Source: Orychophragmus violaceus (Eukaryota > Streptophyta > Magnoliopsida > Brassicales > Brassicaceae). From it: a stretch of 64,000 bases of DNA. This document shows, one piece after another, positions 44,001-53,557 of this stretch. How positions within the stretch are numbered: position 1 is the stretch's first letter; every line of letters begins with the position of its first letter. The position numbers were made by a program, and so were the translations under genes. The notes beneath the pieces were generated by a model. That model made no database searches. It had not been told where the DNA came from and was given only the letters and a program-made list of their open reading frames with translations. The stretch covers positions 45,225,765 to 45,289,764 of the forward strand of contig CM058238.1 of assembly GCA_030180135.1 (NCBI GenBank). The letters run 5' to 3'.

Positions 44001-45487
44001 ATGAAGCTGAACTTCCTAGAGGAAAGAAGGCAGTGACTTCTAAATGGGTTTTCACCATCAAGTATAGAAGTAATGGAGAAGTGGAGAGATACAAGGCAAG
44101 GTTGGTTGCAAGAGGCTTCACTCAAACCTATGGAAAGGATTACTTGGACACCTTTGCACCAGTAGCTAAGCTTCACACAGTTAGGATCATCTTGTCTTTA
44201 GCAACAAACCTTGATTGGGAACTTTGGCAAATGGATGTCAAGAATGCATTCCTTCAAGGGGAGCTTGAAGATGAGGTATACATGAGACCACCTTCTGGTC
44301 TTGAAAGCATTGTGAAACCAGGGAAGGTGCTGAGACTCAAGAAGGCTATCTATGGATTAAAGCAATCACCTAGAGCTTGGTATCATAAACTGAGCTCAAC
44401 ACTTATGCAAAGAGGATTCAAGAGGTCTGAAGGAGATCACACCTTGTTTACTCTTCAAGATCAGGAAGGTATCATTGTCATCCTTGTTTATGTTGATGAC
44501 ATTATCATATCAGGGAGCAACAAGTCAGGTATACAAGACACTAAGGCTTATCTTAAATCTGTTTTTGACATTAAAGACCTTGGTGCTCTAAAGTACTTCC
44601 TTGGGATAGAAGTTTGTCGATCTAATGATGGACTCTTCTTATCTCAAAGGAAGTACACACTTGATTTGTTATCTGAAGCAGGAAAGATTGGATCAAAACC
44701 GGCTAAGACACCATTGGAAGAAGGTTACAAAGTCATAAGAGAGGGGGAGCTTGAGGACAAACCATTTGAGGACATTACTCAGTATAGAAGAATGGTTGGT
44801 AAGCTCATTTACTTAACCATAACCAGACCTGATGTGTGTTATGCAGTGAACCAAGTGAGCCAGCATATGCAAGCACCCATGATGCATCATTGGAACATGG
44901 TTGAAAGGATACTAAGATACCTAAGTGGTGCTCCTGGTCAAGGCATTTGGATGGGTTGCAACCAAAGCACAGAGATAGTTGGGTATTGTGATGCTGATTG
45001 GGCAGGAGATAGAGTGGACAGGAGGTCTACTACTGGCTATTGCACATTCATTGGAGGCAACCTTGTTACTTGGAAGAGCAAGAAGCAAAAGATAGTGTCA
45101 TGTTCAAGTGCTGAAGCTGAATATAGAGCAATGAGGAAGCTAGCAACAGAATTAGCGTGGATCAAAGGTCTTCTTGTGGATTTGGGGATTGAGACTTCAA
45201 AGCCAATCACCATGCATTGTGACAACCAAGCAGCCATACACATTGCTTCAAACTCAGTCTTCCATGAAAGAACCAAGCACATAGAAGTTGATTGTCACAA
45301 GGTTAGGCAGATGATTGAGCAAGGAGTGGTGTTGCCATGTTTCACAAGAAGTGAGGAACAACTAGCTGATGTGTTCACCAAGGCAGCTAGCTTGAAGGTG
45401 TGTGAGTCCATTCACACAAAGCTTGGACTCATGGAGCTTCCAGAATCCTCTAATGCTATGGAGTCTACACTCTTTTTCCCTTCATGA
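41039..45487 (+). CDS. K1 Gag-Pol polyprotein, 1482 aa, intact
   Basis: Starts MENSRVIIPVILKG. Gag to about 250, zinc knuckle CDFCKKSGHLKDRC from C255, protease IIDSGASHHMI (D363), WHARLGHPHSRAL, integrase D550-D612-E648 (D-61-D-35-E), acidic linker with an 11-residue duplication HESASEPQVAD (43553-43618), RT YVDDIIISG (1151-1154 for YVDD), RNase H YCDADWAGD (first Asp 1318), and LADVFTKAASLK near the end. The stop codon lies inside the first arm of HP1. No lesion seen. The protein should assemble particles, copy RNA from an iMet primer, and integrate cDNA with 5-bp duplications. Family: Ty1/copia; lineage not assigned with certainty (Ale/Retrofit-like is possible). Confidence 0.97.
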   Translation: MENSRVIIPVILKGANYIVWARMVKSALGGRGLWKYIMRSTAPEKVVKAKAKVGTEAEAKEDVESHEDTSEADEEAWTQGDQNVLSILQSSLDQHLLEAYSYCVTSKELWDTIEKVYGNKSNLSRVFEVKLAINNLQQEDMEFKAHFGKFSSLWAELEMLRPPSSDPLVLQERREQDKVFALPLTLNSSYNGLIKHILRADTLPDLDDVCGQIQKEQGSFGLFKSKGELVTANKVMYKTEERQNYGGDKRGVLMCDFCKKSGHLKDRCWRLHPNLRPSSHNNRFKDQRVNYSYGAAGPGSSSMQQCDEGRAMVVHQAPAVTAQSDVVRRSDLEALIKALKENSGMVLGTSLFASNKLKPLIIDSGASHHMISDSRLINNVEPALGSVVIANGDKIPIQGIGNLKLFDKESKAFYMPSFTSNLVSVKRIATDLNCNVVFSPNDVVFQDIKTSKLIGKGVTKDELYMVEDTNPSSELSTALSTALPTCVGVDDSIWHARLGHPHSRALGLLLPTVSFKNDDCEACILGKHCKSVFPTSKTTYESCFDLVHSDVWTAPCMSRENHKYFVTFIDEKSKYTWITLMQTKDRVLEAFMNFQSHVTNHFNAKIKIFRSDNGGEYTSNAFKQHLSKHGILHQTSCPYTPQQNGVAERKNRHLMEVARSMMFYKNVPKKFWGDAVMTACYLINRTPTRVLKDQSPFQVLNKTNPLIDHLRVFGCICFVLIPGEQRDKLDAKSTKAMFIGYSTTQRGYKCYVPETRKVLISRDVKFMETRSFYEEKNWDSLKDLPTSQSDRAANLRLIMETLGISMPQQPVKRSSSTSVSAPNSEAPQHSHLDHEGDTHESASEPQVADHESASEPQVADPSTHDQAENEEHEEQEEEPEELDHQNEEIEQPVVNEQQQVQVLRRSTREKKDPSEWKKTRVYFNSKAVAHPIQAVCSLAHVPLEHQVFIGKLDQEHVPTTYEEAKGDKRWMQAVDEETKAMENNETWYEAELPRGKKAVTSKWVFTIKYRSNGEVERYKARLVARGFTQTYGKDYLDTFAPVAKLHTVRIILSLATNLDWELWQMDVKNAFLQGELEDEVYMRPPSGLESIVKPGKVLRLKKAIYGLKQSPRAWYHKLSSTLMQRGFKRSEGDHTLFTLQDQEGIIVILVYVDDIIISGSNKSGIQDTKAYLKSVFDIKDLGALKYFLGIEVCRSNDGLFLSQRKYTLDLLSEAGKIGSKPAKTPLEEGYKVIREGELEDKPFEDITQYRRMVGKLIYLTITRPDVCYAVNQVSQHMQAPMMHHWNMVERILRYLSGAPGQGIWMGCNQSTEIVGYCDADWAGDRVDRRSTTGYCTFIGGNLVTWKSKKQKIVSCSSAEAEYRAMRKLATELAWIKGLLVDLGIETSKPITMHCDNQAAIHIASNSVFHERTKHIEVDCHKVRQMIEQGVVLPCFTRSEEQLADVFTKAASLKVCESIHTKLGLMELPESSNAMESTLFFPS

Positions 45488-45519
45488 AGTTTTATCCCAT
45501 GAGGTTTTCTTCATGAAGG
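45479..45519 (+). other. HP1 hairpin of K1, contains the pol stop codon
   Basis: Perfect 11-bp arms CCTTCATGAAG (45479-45489) and CTTCATGAAGG (45509-45519). The TGA stop (45485-45487) is in the first arm. Confidence 0.8.
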
Positions 45520-45550
45520 TTTTTAATGAGGTAGATCTCCATTGTCATTC

Positions 45551-45590
45551 CAAGCTTGATTCAACTCTTGAATTCAAGCTTGAGGGGGAG
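45551..45590 (+). other. HP2 hairpin and polypurine tract of K1
   Basis: CAAGCTTGATTCAA (45551-45564) pairs with TTGAATTCAAGCTTG (45568-45582) with one bulge; polypurine tract 45583-45590 follows directly. Confidence 0.75.
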
Positions 45591-46095
45591 TATTGGAATG
45601 GAGATCATTACTTGCATCAGATTACAATTATTGAGTATTGAGATGAACACCTTAAGTGTTCAGATCAATGTGAAGTCCTTTGATCCGATCAGAAGAAGAA
45701 GAGGTAAATAAGTAAAAGGGAGAGAGTTTAATCTTATGGTTAAGTGGTAAAAGGATAAGTTACCATTAACCAAGTCAAAGATCTTCTAGAAGCTTGACTC
45801 CACGGATGAACAGTACCAGGAGACAAGATTCAAATTCAAATGAAGATTCCCTTCCCTACTTGCTTCACCCTTTTGTCCAAAGGTGTCTATAACATTATTT
45901 TGTCATTTAAGTTTGAATTTAAATGTCTTAGCCACGAAATTAAGTTGTTTTTTGTCTATATATTCATTGTAATATCAATAAGAAAAAGATACACTTGGGA
46001 AAGCTTTTCCCTCATACTCCTCTTGTGCAATTCTTCTTCTTCTTTTCTCTCTTGCTAAATCTCTCATATAACTCTCTAATTCTAATATTCTTACA
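45591..46095 (+). repeat. K1 3' LTR
   Basis: No difference from the 5' LTR found on reading both through. Confidence 0.97.
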
Positions 46096-46100
46096 CATAG

Positions 46101-48361
46101 CACTTGTATCCTCTTTGTGTTGTGGAGTAACCAATGAACATAGCTTTGGTACTCTTAGCGTCCAACTTATCTCTCTGTTCCCCTGGTATTAATACAAAGC
46201 AAATACACCCAAACACACGTAAGTGATTAACTAATGGATTGGTCTTGTTGAGTACCTGAAATGGAGATTGATCCTTAAGAACTCTTGTGGGAGTTCTGTT
46301 GATCAAATAACAAGCCGTCATGACTGCATCTCCCCAAAACTTCTTAGGAACATTCTTGTAGAACATCATGGACCTTGCAACCTCCATTAAATGTCTATTC
46401 TTCCTCTCAGCCACTCCATTTTGTTGTGGAGTATAAGGACAGCTAGTTTGATGAAGAATTCCATACTTTGACAAGTGTTGTTTGAAGGCATTGCTTGTGT
46501 ACTCACCACCATTGTCTGATCTAAAAATTTTGATCTTAGCATTGAAATGGTTAGTAACATGACTTTGGAAGTTCATAAAAGCTTCTAGCACCCTATCCTT
46601 AGTTTGCATCAGTGTTATCCAAGTATATTTAGATTTTTCATCAATGAATGTGATAAAGTACTTATGGTTTTCTCTAGACACACACGGAGCAGTCCATACA
46701 TCAGAGTGAACAAGGTCAAAGCAGTTTTCATAAGCAGTTTTAGAAGCTGGAAAAACAGATTTGCAATGTTTACCAAGGATACAGGCCTCACAATCATCAT
46801 TTTTAAAAGAAACAGAAGGTAATAAGAGTCCTAAAGCCCTAGAGTGTGGATGTCCTAATCTAGCATGCCAAACAGAATCATCCACACGGACACAAGTAGA
46901 TAAAGCAGTAGATAAAGCAGCAGATAGTTCAGACGGAGGATTGGTGTCTTCAACCATGTAGAGCTCATCCTTTGTCACACCTTTCCCAATCAACTTACTG
47001 GTTTTAATATCCTGAAACACAACATCATTAGGACTGAAAATAACATTGCAGTTCAAGTCAGTGGCTATCCTTTTTACAGAAACTAAGTTGGATGTGAAAC
47101 TGGGCATAAAGAAGGCTTTAGATTCTTTGTTAAACATTTTCAGATTTCCTATGCCTTGTATTGGAATTTTATCACCATTTGCAATCACTACGCTTCCTAA
47201 GGCAGGTTCAACATTGTTTATCAACTTAGAATCACTTATCATATGATGAGAGGCTCCTGAATCAATAATCAAAGGTTTCAGTTTGTTTGATGCAAAAAGA
47301 GAAGTACCAAGGGTCATACCAGAGTTCTCCTTGAGAGCTTTGATGAGAGCCTCAAGGTCTGACCTCCTTACCACATCATTCTGAGTAGTCACAGCTGGTG
47401 CTTGATGAACCATCATTGCTCTTCCTTCATCACATTGCTGCACTGAAGAAGAACCTGGTCCAGCTGCACCATATGAGTAGTTTGCCCTTTGATCTTTGAA
47501 CCTATTGTTGTGAAAAGGTAGTCTGAGGTTACGGTGAAGGCGCCAGCATCTGTCCTTCAAATGCCCACTCTTTTTGCAAAAATCACACATCAAGACTCCT
47601 CTCTGGTCACCTCCATAGTTTTTCCTCTCATCAACCTTGTACAGCCCCTTGTTTGCGGTTACCAGCTCTCCTTTTCCTTTGAACAACCCAAATGAGCCTT
47701 GTTCCTTCTGAATTTGCCCACACACATCATCAATGTCAGGTAGAGTCTCTGCCCTTAGGATATGCTTGATCAAGGAATTATAGGATGAGTTCAAGGTGAG
47801 CAGAAGAGCAAATACTTTATCTTGCTCTCTCCTTTCTTGCAGCACCAAAGGATCACTGCTTGGTGGCCTCAGCATCTCCAACTCTGACCATAGTGAGCTA
47901 AACTTCCCAAAATGAGCTTTAAACTCCATATCTCCTTGCTGGATATTGTTAATGGCCAACTTTACTTCAAAGACTCTTGTTAAATTTGATTTATTCCCAT
48001 AAACCTTCTCAAGAGTATCCCACAGCTGCTTAGAAGTTACACAGTAAGAGTAGGCTTCCAATAGGTGCTGGTCCAGTGAGCTTTGGAGTATAGAGAGCAC
48101 ATTCTGGTCCCCTTGCATCCACGCCTCTTCTTCTGCTTCAGCCACTTCTTCAAGAGACTCATCAATGCCTTTAGTCTCTGCCTCAGCTCCTTTCTTGGCT
48201 TCAGCTTCGGACCTGGCCTTAAACACCTTCTGTGGAGCAGTTTCACTCAGGATATACTTCCACAGACCTCTGCCTCCAAGTGCAGATTTTACCATCCTAG
48301 CCCAAACAATATAGTTTGAGCCTTTCAAAATCACAGGAATCACAACTCTTGAGTTCTCCAT
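46101..48361 (-). pseudogene. B2 gag-pol first part: Gag to integrase
   Basis: Starts at 48361 (MENSRVVIPVILKG), open through Gag, CDFCKKSGHLKDRC, IIDSGASHHM, WHARLGHPHSRAL, HSDVW, FRSDNGGEY and NGVAERKN to GYKCYV, where K1 splits the frame; the next residue P is at 40280. Apart from the K1 insertion this half has no stop. Confidence 0.93.
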
Positions 48362-48564
48362 TGCTGAAACTGATATGAAGCAAGGAGGGAGTATTCAAGA
48401 TGAAATAGAGATTTCTCAACTCACAGAGAACACAAGAAGCAAACGAAATGAGCTTAAACCTTAGAAGAGCTTATAAGATCTGAGAAATGAACTTAACAGC
48501 TTAAGAGCTCAAGAACAGGATTTTATAAGATTCAGCGGAAGTAAATGAGGTACAGAAGCTTATA

Positions 48565-48576
48565 GATCTGATACCA
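48565..48576 (-). other. B2 primer binding site with one mismatch
   Basis: Reads TGGTATCAGATC on the minus strand instead of TGGTATCAGAGC, found in every other element here. It touches the 5' LTR. Confidence 0.8.
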
Positions 48577-49023
48577 TGTAAGAATAATAAGATTAAGTTG
48601 AGAGAATGTAGTAGAACAGGTAGAATTTGTGAGATTTCTGAGAGAGGCACAAAACCTTTCTTAGGGTTTCTGGCGCAGAGAGTGAGAGAGAGAATGAGAG
48701 AGATAATAAGTTTTCAGAGAAGAATAATTCTCTTAATTATCAAATGGGAACTTTACAAGAGTTATATATGCATAAAACTAGGGCTGCACAACTTTAAACA
48801 AAAGCAGAGAAGGCTCCAACGGTCACAAGAGTGTGACAGGATTTTGTCTTACAAGACACTAGTGTTCTGATATAGTCAACTATGTAGTCTCACGTCCAGT
48901 ATAGTTCTCGTTCAGTATAGTTCACGTCCAGTATAGTTCACGTCCAGTATAGTTCGCGTCCAGTGTAGTTCAATATGAGATCTCTTCTTCAATATAGTGC
49001 ACTATGTGATCTCCAATTCAATA
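48577..49023 (-). repeat. B2 5' LTR
   Basis: About four substitutions from the 3' LTR (near 48640, 48651, 48785 and 49016). 16-bp repeats at 48890-48969; MSA-like site 48815-48825. Confidence 0.95.
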
Positions 49024-49028
49024 TCTCC

Positions 49029-49099
49029 ATCCTCTTGTGATTCTCCATTGCCCTCCTCATGATCAAGATGAGTAGACTCATCCACAATGTTAGTCTCCT
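49029..49099 (-). pseudogene. E1 linker fragment between B2 and E2
   Basis: Encodes ETNIVDESTHLDHEEGNGESQED in frame with 37515 once B2 and one TCTCC are removed. E2 follows at 49100. Confidence 0.8.
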
Positions 49100-49596
49100 T
49101 GTTGAAATAAAGAAGAAAGAAGCTAGAGTGCAACACAAGGAATTGGGCGGTTTTGGTCTTGTGCAAAGTTGGGGACTTTAGGACACATTCAAACATGTGA
49201 TCTTGGTCCTAAAGTGTTGTTTATTGTCCCCATACATAGTACAAGCAGTCTGGAGCAAGACAGAAGCGCAGGAGGCTGATCCCTAGGTCAGAAGAGCCAT
49301 TCTCTCTCTTCAAGGTGCTGTCGCTTTCCTTGTAGCCGTTGGGAAGAGCTCTTTGTCTTACTCTCTTTCTTTAATCCAGTTTATTGTGTTGTTGCCCTAG
49401 TTGTCTCTCTATTTATGTCTTGTAACACAGAAATATCAATACACACTTTTAGGGATTCATTTTCCCAAGTTACTCTCTCAATCTCTCTCTCTCGGCTCAC
49501 TCTCGCTCTAAGAAACCCTAGCGGTTCTATGAGCTTCTAAACTCTCTTCTCTCAACTCAATCTCTATCAAACTCTTCTAGACTCTCAATTCTCACA
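49100..49596 (+). repeat. E2 5' LTR (497 bp)
   Basis: TGTTGAAATAAAG ... ATTCTCACA. It has TGTGCAAAGTTGGGGAC (49160-49176) and MSA-like TAGCCGTTGGG (49333-49343). A TATTTATG TATA-like site lies near 49409. The start is set by homology loss to E1, so it could shift by a few bases. Confidence 0.85.
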
Positions 49597-49765
49597 TGGT
49601 ATCAGAGCCTACAAGCTCCTGAACCAAATCTCTCTTCCGCAAATCTCTTAAACTCTCACTCAAATCTCTCTTACTCTCTCGGTTACACTTTTATCCAGTT
49701 CTTGTTTCTTTCACTCTAAACTTTCCTAAAACCATTTTCTCTTAAAAATCCCTCTCTGCTCAGTC

Positions 49766-50292
49766 ATGGAGAACTCAAGGTTGATTATTACAGTGACTCT
49801 TAAAGGAGCCAACTACTTGGTGTGGGCTAGAATGGCCAAAAGTGCTCTTGGAGGAAGAGGCTTGTGGAAGCATGTCTTATGTGACACTGCTCCAATGAAG
49901 ATGAAGAAAGCTGAGCCCAAAGGTGAAGCTGCTAAAGGTGAAGCTGAAGCTGAGGCTAAGGCTGATGAGGAAGCTGTTGAAGAAGCAGCCCTTGAAGATG
50001 AAGAAGCGTGGATCCAAGGAGACCAACATGTGATGTCCATTCTTCAAAGCTCCCTTGAACCTTCTCTGTTGGAAGCTTACTCTTACTGTGAGAGCTCTAA
50101 AGACTTATGGGACACCTTGTACAAGGTCTATGGCAACATGTCTAACCTCAGTAGGGTGTTTGAAGTGAAGATGGCCATCAACAATCTGAGCCAAGAAGAT
50201 ATGGAGTTCAAACAACACTTTGGGAAGTTTAGATCAATGTGGGCAGAGTTGGATATGCTGAGGCCACCAACAGTTGATCCACAGGTTCTAAA
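49766..50292 (+). pseudogene. E2 Gag, N-terminal part
   Basis: MENSRLIITVTLKGANYLVWARM through a Lys/Glu/Ala-rich segment, EEAWIQGDQHVMSILQSSL and a Gag core ending at DPQVLN, where D2 enters. The frame then runs 5 codons into D2. It rejoins ERREQDKVFALLL at 54690 when D2 and one CTAAA are removed. Confidence 0.93.
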
Positions 50293-51416
50293 TATTAGAG
50301 AGGAGTAAATGGGATGAGGAGAGGCTGAAGAAGCCGAGCCTCAGTCCTAAACAAAGCAAGAGAAGAAGGTTCCACAAGTAAAAGAGGTGGTTCCACAAGC
50401 AAAAGAAGAGTGTTATCCAAGGAACACTCATAGATGAAGATGTGCAAAAATGGGGCACAAGCTGGTCTGTGCAAAGTCAGGGCCAGATGATAATAAGATG
50501 ATGGATTTAATGTGCAAAAGTGGGGCATAAGAAGACTAAAGTCTCGGATGCAACAAGGTGAAACAAGAAGAGATCACATGTTGGATTAAGGGCTGAACAA
50601 GAGAGAGGACCTGTCACTATCACTCTTGGGCGTGGTCCCTCTCTCTCTCCAGACCTACAAAACACCAAAGAAGCAAGAGGAGATGTCACTTTCTGTCTGA
50701 GAAAGCACAAGAAACGAGTTGGAAGAAGAAGATCCAACCACTCATTTCAAATCCGAGTTTCCCTCCTCTTAATCAATGGCTGAGATGTATTCTCTTGTTT
50801 ATCTTTGTTTATTGTTGTCTTGACCTAGTTGGACCTCTATATAAGAGAGTCCCACGCCATTGTAGTCCTTTGCTAATTCACAAACATTTATAAGACTTAT
50901 TGTTATACACAAAGTCTCTCTTCTTCTCTTTTTCCCTTAGTTCTTTTCTTGCGGTTCACTTCCTTTAATCTCATTGTGATCTTCAACAAGACACAATGTA
51001 GACTCATGTAAGAGCTTGGTGGGCTGCTAAGGCAGTCCTAAACCACACTTGGATAGTTCTTCCATAACTAATCCAAGTGTGAGAGTCTCTCGGTTTATAA
51101 AGCTCTTACATGTTTTCCTTTTCTTTCTTCTTAGAACACCTCTTAGCTAATTACTGATTTGTCATCCATTATCATGAGTAAACAATCCTATGTGATGTTA
51201 AGCTCTTGGATAACATTTTCATATATCTTAAGTGTTCATTTGTTTGAGGTAGAATAGCTTTTGTTTCCTTCTTTAACCGCAAACCCTAGTTTTCTCTCTC
51301 TAGCGCCTTAAGAACCCTAATTGGGTCTTAGGCTTGTTTTCCCTATTCTACCTCATTTCTCTTGAGCCAGACTTGTTTCTCAGAGCATCCCCATGGATGT
51401 ATCTGAAATTCCAACA
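50293..51416 (+). repeat. D2 5' LTR
   Basis: TATTAGAG ... TTCCAACA. TATATAAG at 50838-50845 is a good TATA box. Three variants of the TGTGCAAAGTTGGGGC motif at 50441, 50468 and 50511. Confidence 0.95.
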
Positions 51417-53421
51417 TGGTATCAGAGCCACACAAGTTGTTGGCTCAAAGTTGTTTCAAGATAAAGAGCAAAATCTGTCTTGTTAAGTGTTTTGCTTCCG
51501 CAAAGTTTTCAAGGACCAAGCTTCTGTTTTTCTTGGTTCCTGTCCATCAAAACTTGTTGCTCTACCTTCCTTGAGAGTTAACAAGTTGTTGATAAGAAAC
51601 CAGAGAGAGTAAGAGCACATCTTTGCTTCTTTCACTCTTATCTCTCTGTTTTGCTTCCGCATTGTTTTAAAATGGACCAAGCTCAGATCACTTGGTGCCA
51701 TTCTCTTTGTCATGAGTCAAACTGAGAGAAAAACCCTCAGTCTCTGAACCATAGACGTTTCTTGCTTGTTGCTCCATTTGTCTTTGGGAGACAACAAGTT
51801 CTTGTTGAGAAAAATCAGAGAAGTGTAAGAGCACATCATTGCTTCTTTCACTCTTAACTTCTCTGGTTCTTTTTCATGTGGTTGTTTATGAGTCAAACTG
51901 AGAAAAACACTCAGTCCCTGAACCTTAAACACATAAGTTTCTGAGTTAAACTAAGCACAACTTAGTCCCTGAACCTGAAACATTTTTTCTTTTCCTTTCA
52001 TTCTTTTCTTTTCAAACTCCCATACTCTCTAATACTCTGATTTTGGTTCACATTCTCTTAAATCTGAGCTTGGTCTTCCAAAATCACATTCTCATTCTCT
52101 CTCACTCTCAAACTCTTTTATACTCTGATGCACAAACTCTTAAATCTGAGTTGTGTCATCCATTCTCCCATTCTTCATTTTTCTTTTCTTTTCTTATTCT
52201 CTCTCTCAAAATTCACTCCTAAAGAGCCCATTCTTTTTCTTTCACAGAAACTTAATCAAGCTCATGGTTCTGGCCAGACTTGTGTTACTTGAGAATTGTT
52301 ATGTGTTTGTTCTTGGTGTTCTTAGGAGGAATGAAGAGCTGTTGGCAGTAAGGATCAGTCACAAAAAGAGGATGCATACTCTAAGTGGCGGTTCAAGCTG
52401 ATGATGTTGGAGTTGTGTGGATTGAGGAGCTGAAGAAGTCTCCAACAAAACCAGTGAACTCAAGGAGTTGTGGATAAACTGAAATCCTCATTTGGTTGTG
52501 GGTGAACCCAAATCCTCATGGAGTTGTGGATGAACTGAAATCCTCATTTTGTTGGAGCCATCACCGAGTTGGGAGTCAGCTGGTGGAGGAGTTTATGGTT
52601 CAAGGATCTTCCCAAAGAAGAAGGCGGTTTACAAGCTGTCCATTCAAAGGAGGAAGAGGCCTTGTTCAAGAAGTTGTACAAGGAGTTGTACAAGTCATGT
52701 ATGCGCATGGTGAAGAGCCATTCAAGGGTGCGGGGGAGCTTGTTGGATCAGTCATGGTTATGTTCCAACAAGACAAAGAACCAAACTCCCAACCGCAAAA
52801 GAAATCAGGCTACTTCTAAACCCTCTCATTTCATTTCCATTAAGCTTCCATCTTATGAGTTCTCTTGATTATGTGAATATTTTCAAAGTCAAAATGTTTT
52901 AAACTTAATTCTCAAAACGTTTTAGACTTGTTTTTCTCTTAAGTATCTTGTTGTGACCATGTGTTTCAATTCAAAAACGTTTTAAAACTAATACTCAAAA
53001 CGTTTTTAAACATAAAGGTTTAATGCTTAGCTAATGTTCTAAATGTCTTGCACACACTTAACATGTTTCCTTTAAACCTTTGTGTTGAAGGAAAAGATAA
53101 AGACATGCTTGAGGAGCATTAGAAAGTGAAGGAGCTATGAGGAGCATCCGCAAGTCTTGAAGTCTTTCCAAGAGGAAGATGAGACCAACTTGAAGTTCAA
53201 CTCAGGAAGAGAAGGATTATCAATGTTGGGGTTAAAGGCCGGAGCACTATAGAGTCCAAGTTTCAAAGAGACACAACAAAGATCAAAGAAGTGCATATCA
53301 AGAAGAATCAAACCAAGGAATGCTAAGGAAAGAAAGAGTTGGAGAAAGAAGTGAGCCGTGAGTTAAGATGATGATACCAAGGTCAAGTTACATCTTGAGT
53401 AGGTGACTATACTCTTTTTGT

Positions 53422-53462
53422 CCTCCTTAAGGTTTTATCCCAAGAGGTTTTACTTAAGGAGG
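53422..53462 (+). other. HP1 hairpin of D2
   Basis: Perfect 10-bp arms CCTCCTTAAG / CTTAAGGAGG (53422-53431, 53453-53462), arms unlike any coding family, loop TTTTATCCCAAGAGGTTTT conserved, then TTTTTAATGAGG. Confidence 0.82.
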
Positions 53463-53488
53463 TTTTTAATGAGGTAGTTCAACCGCTC

Positions 53489-53557
53489 CAAGCTTGGCCT
53501 TTGGTCCTCTTCTCCCTTTGGTCTTATGGAGTCCCGGCGACCAAGCTTGCGGGGGAG
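53489..53557 (+). other. HP2 hairpin and polypurine tract of D2
   Basis: CAAGCTTGG (53489-53497) pairs with CCAAGCTTG (53541-53549), next to the polypurine tract 53550-53557. Confidence 0.7.

Larger units (their letters stand above)
40286..46095 (+). mobile_element. K1, complete intact copia element
   Basis: LTRs 40286-40790 and 45591-46095 (505 bp each) that I read as identical, CATAG duplications (40281-40285, 46096-46100) in B2 integrase. PBS 40791-40802, leader to 41038, one 1482-codon ORF, HP1, HP2 and polypurine tract 45583-45590. One of the two youngest insertions in the window. Confidence 0.97.
37516..49023 (-). mobile_element. B2, complete copia element hosting K1
   Basis: LTRs 37516-37962 and 48577-49023 (447 bp each), TCTCC duplications (37511-37515, 49024-49028) in E1. 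Same family as B1 on the opposite strand. LTRs differ at about four sites by eye. K1 is inserted in its integrase region. The leader 48362-48576 holds no gene. Confidence 0.95.
34963..49099 (-). mobile_element. E1, partial copia element hosting B2 and E2
   Basis: 3' LTR 34963-35498 next to the Y1 fragment (left flank GTTGG), PPT complement 35499-35506, pol 35647-37515, continuing at 49029-49099 after B2. E2 then interrupts it, and the 5' end lies outside the window. Several CAA-to-TAA stops show it is dead. Confidence 0.9.
51417..53557 (+). other. D2 internal region, no gene
   Basis: PBS at the left end, polypurine tract at the right. Between about 51540 and 51960 there are degenerate direct repeats: AAGAGCACATCTTTGCTTC at about 51612 recurs near 51827, and CTCAGTCTCTGAACC at about 51738 recurs near 51911 and 51963. 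Small frames (for example 52496-52819) have no homology I recognise. The rest (52900-53400) is A-rich and unassigned. Confidence 0.8.

Noticed and set aside
52496..52868. 107-aa and 99-aa overlapping frames in D2
   Set aside because: Overlapping in two frames, no recognised domain, low-complexity composition; no support as genes.
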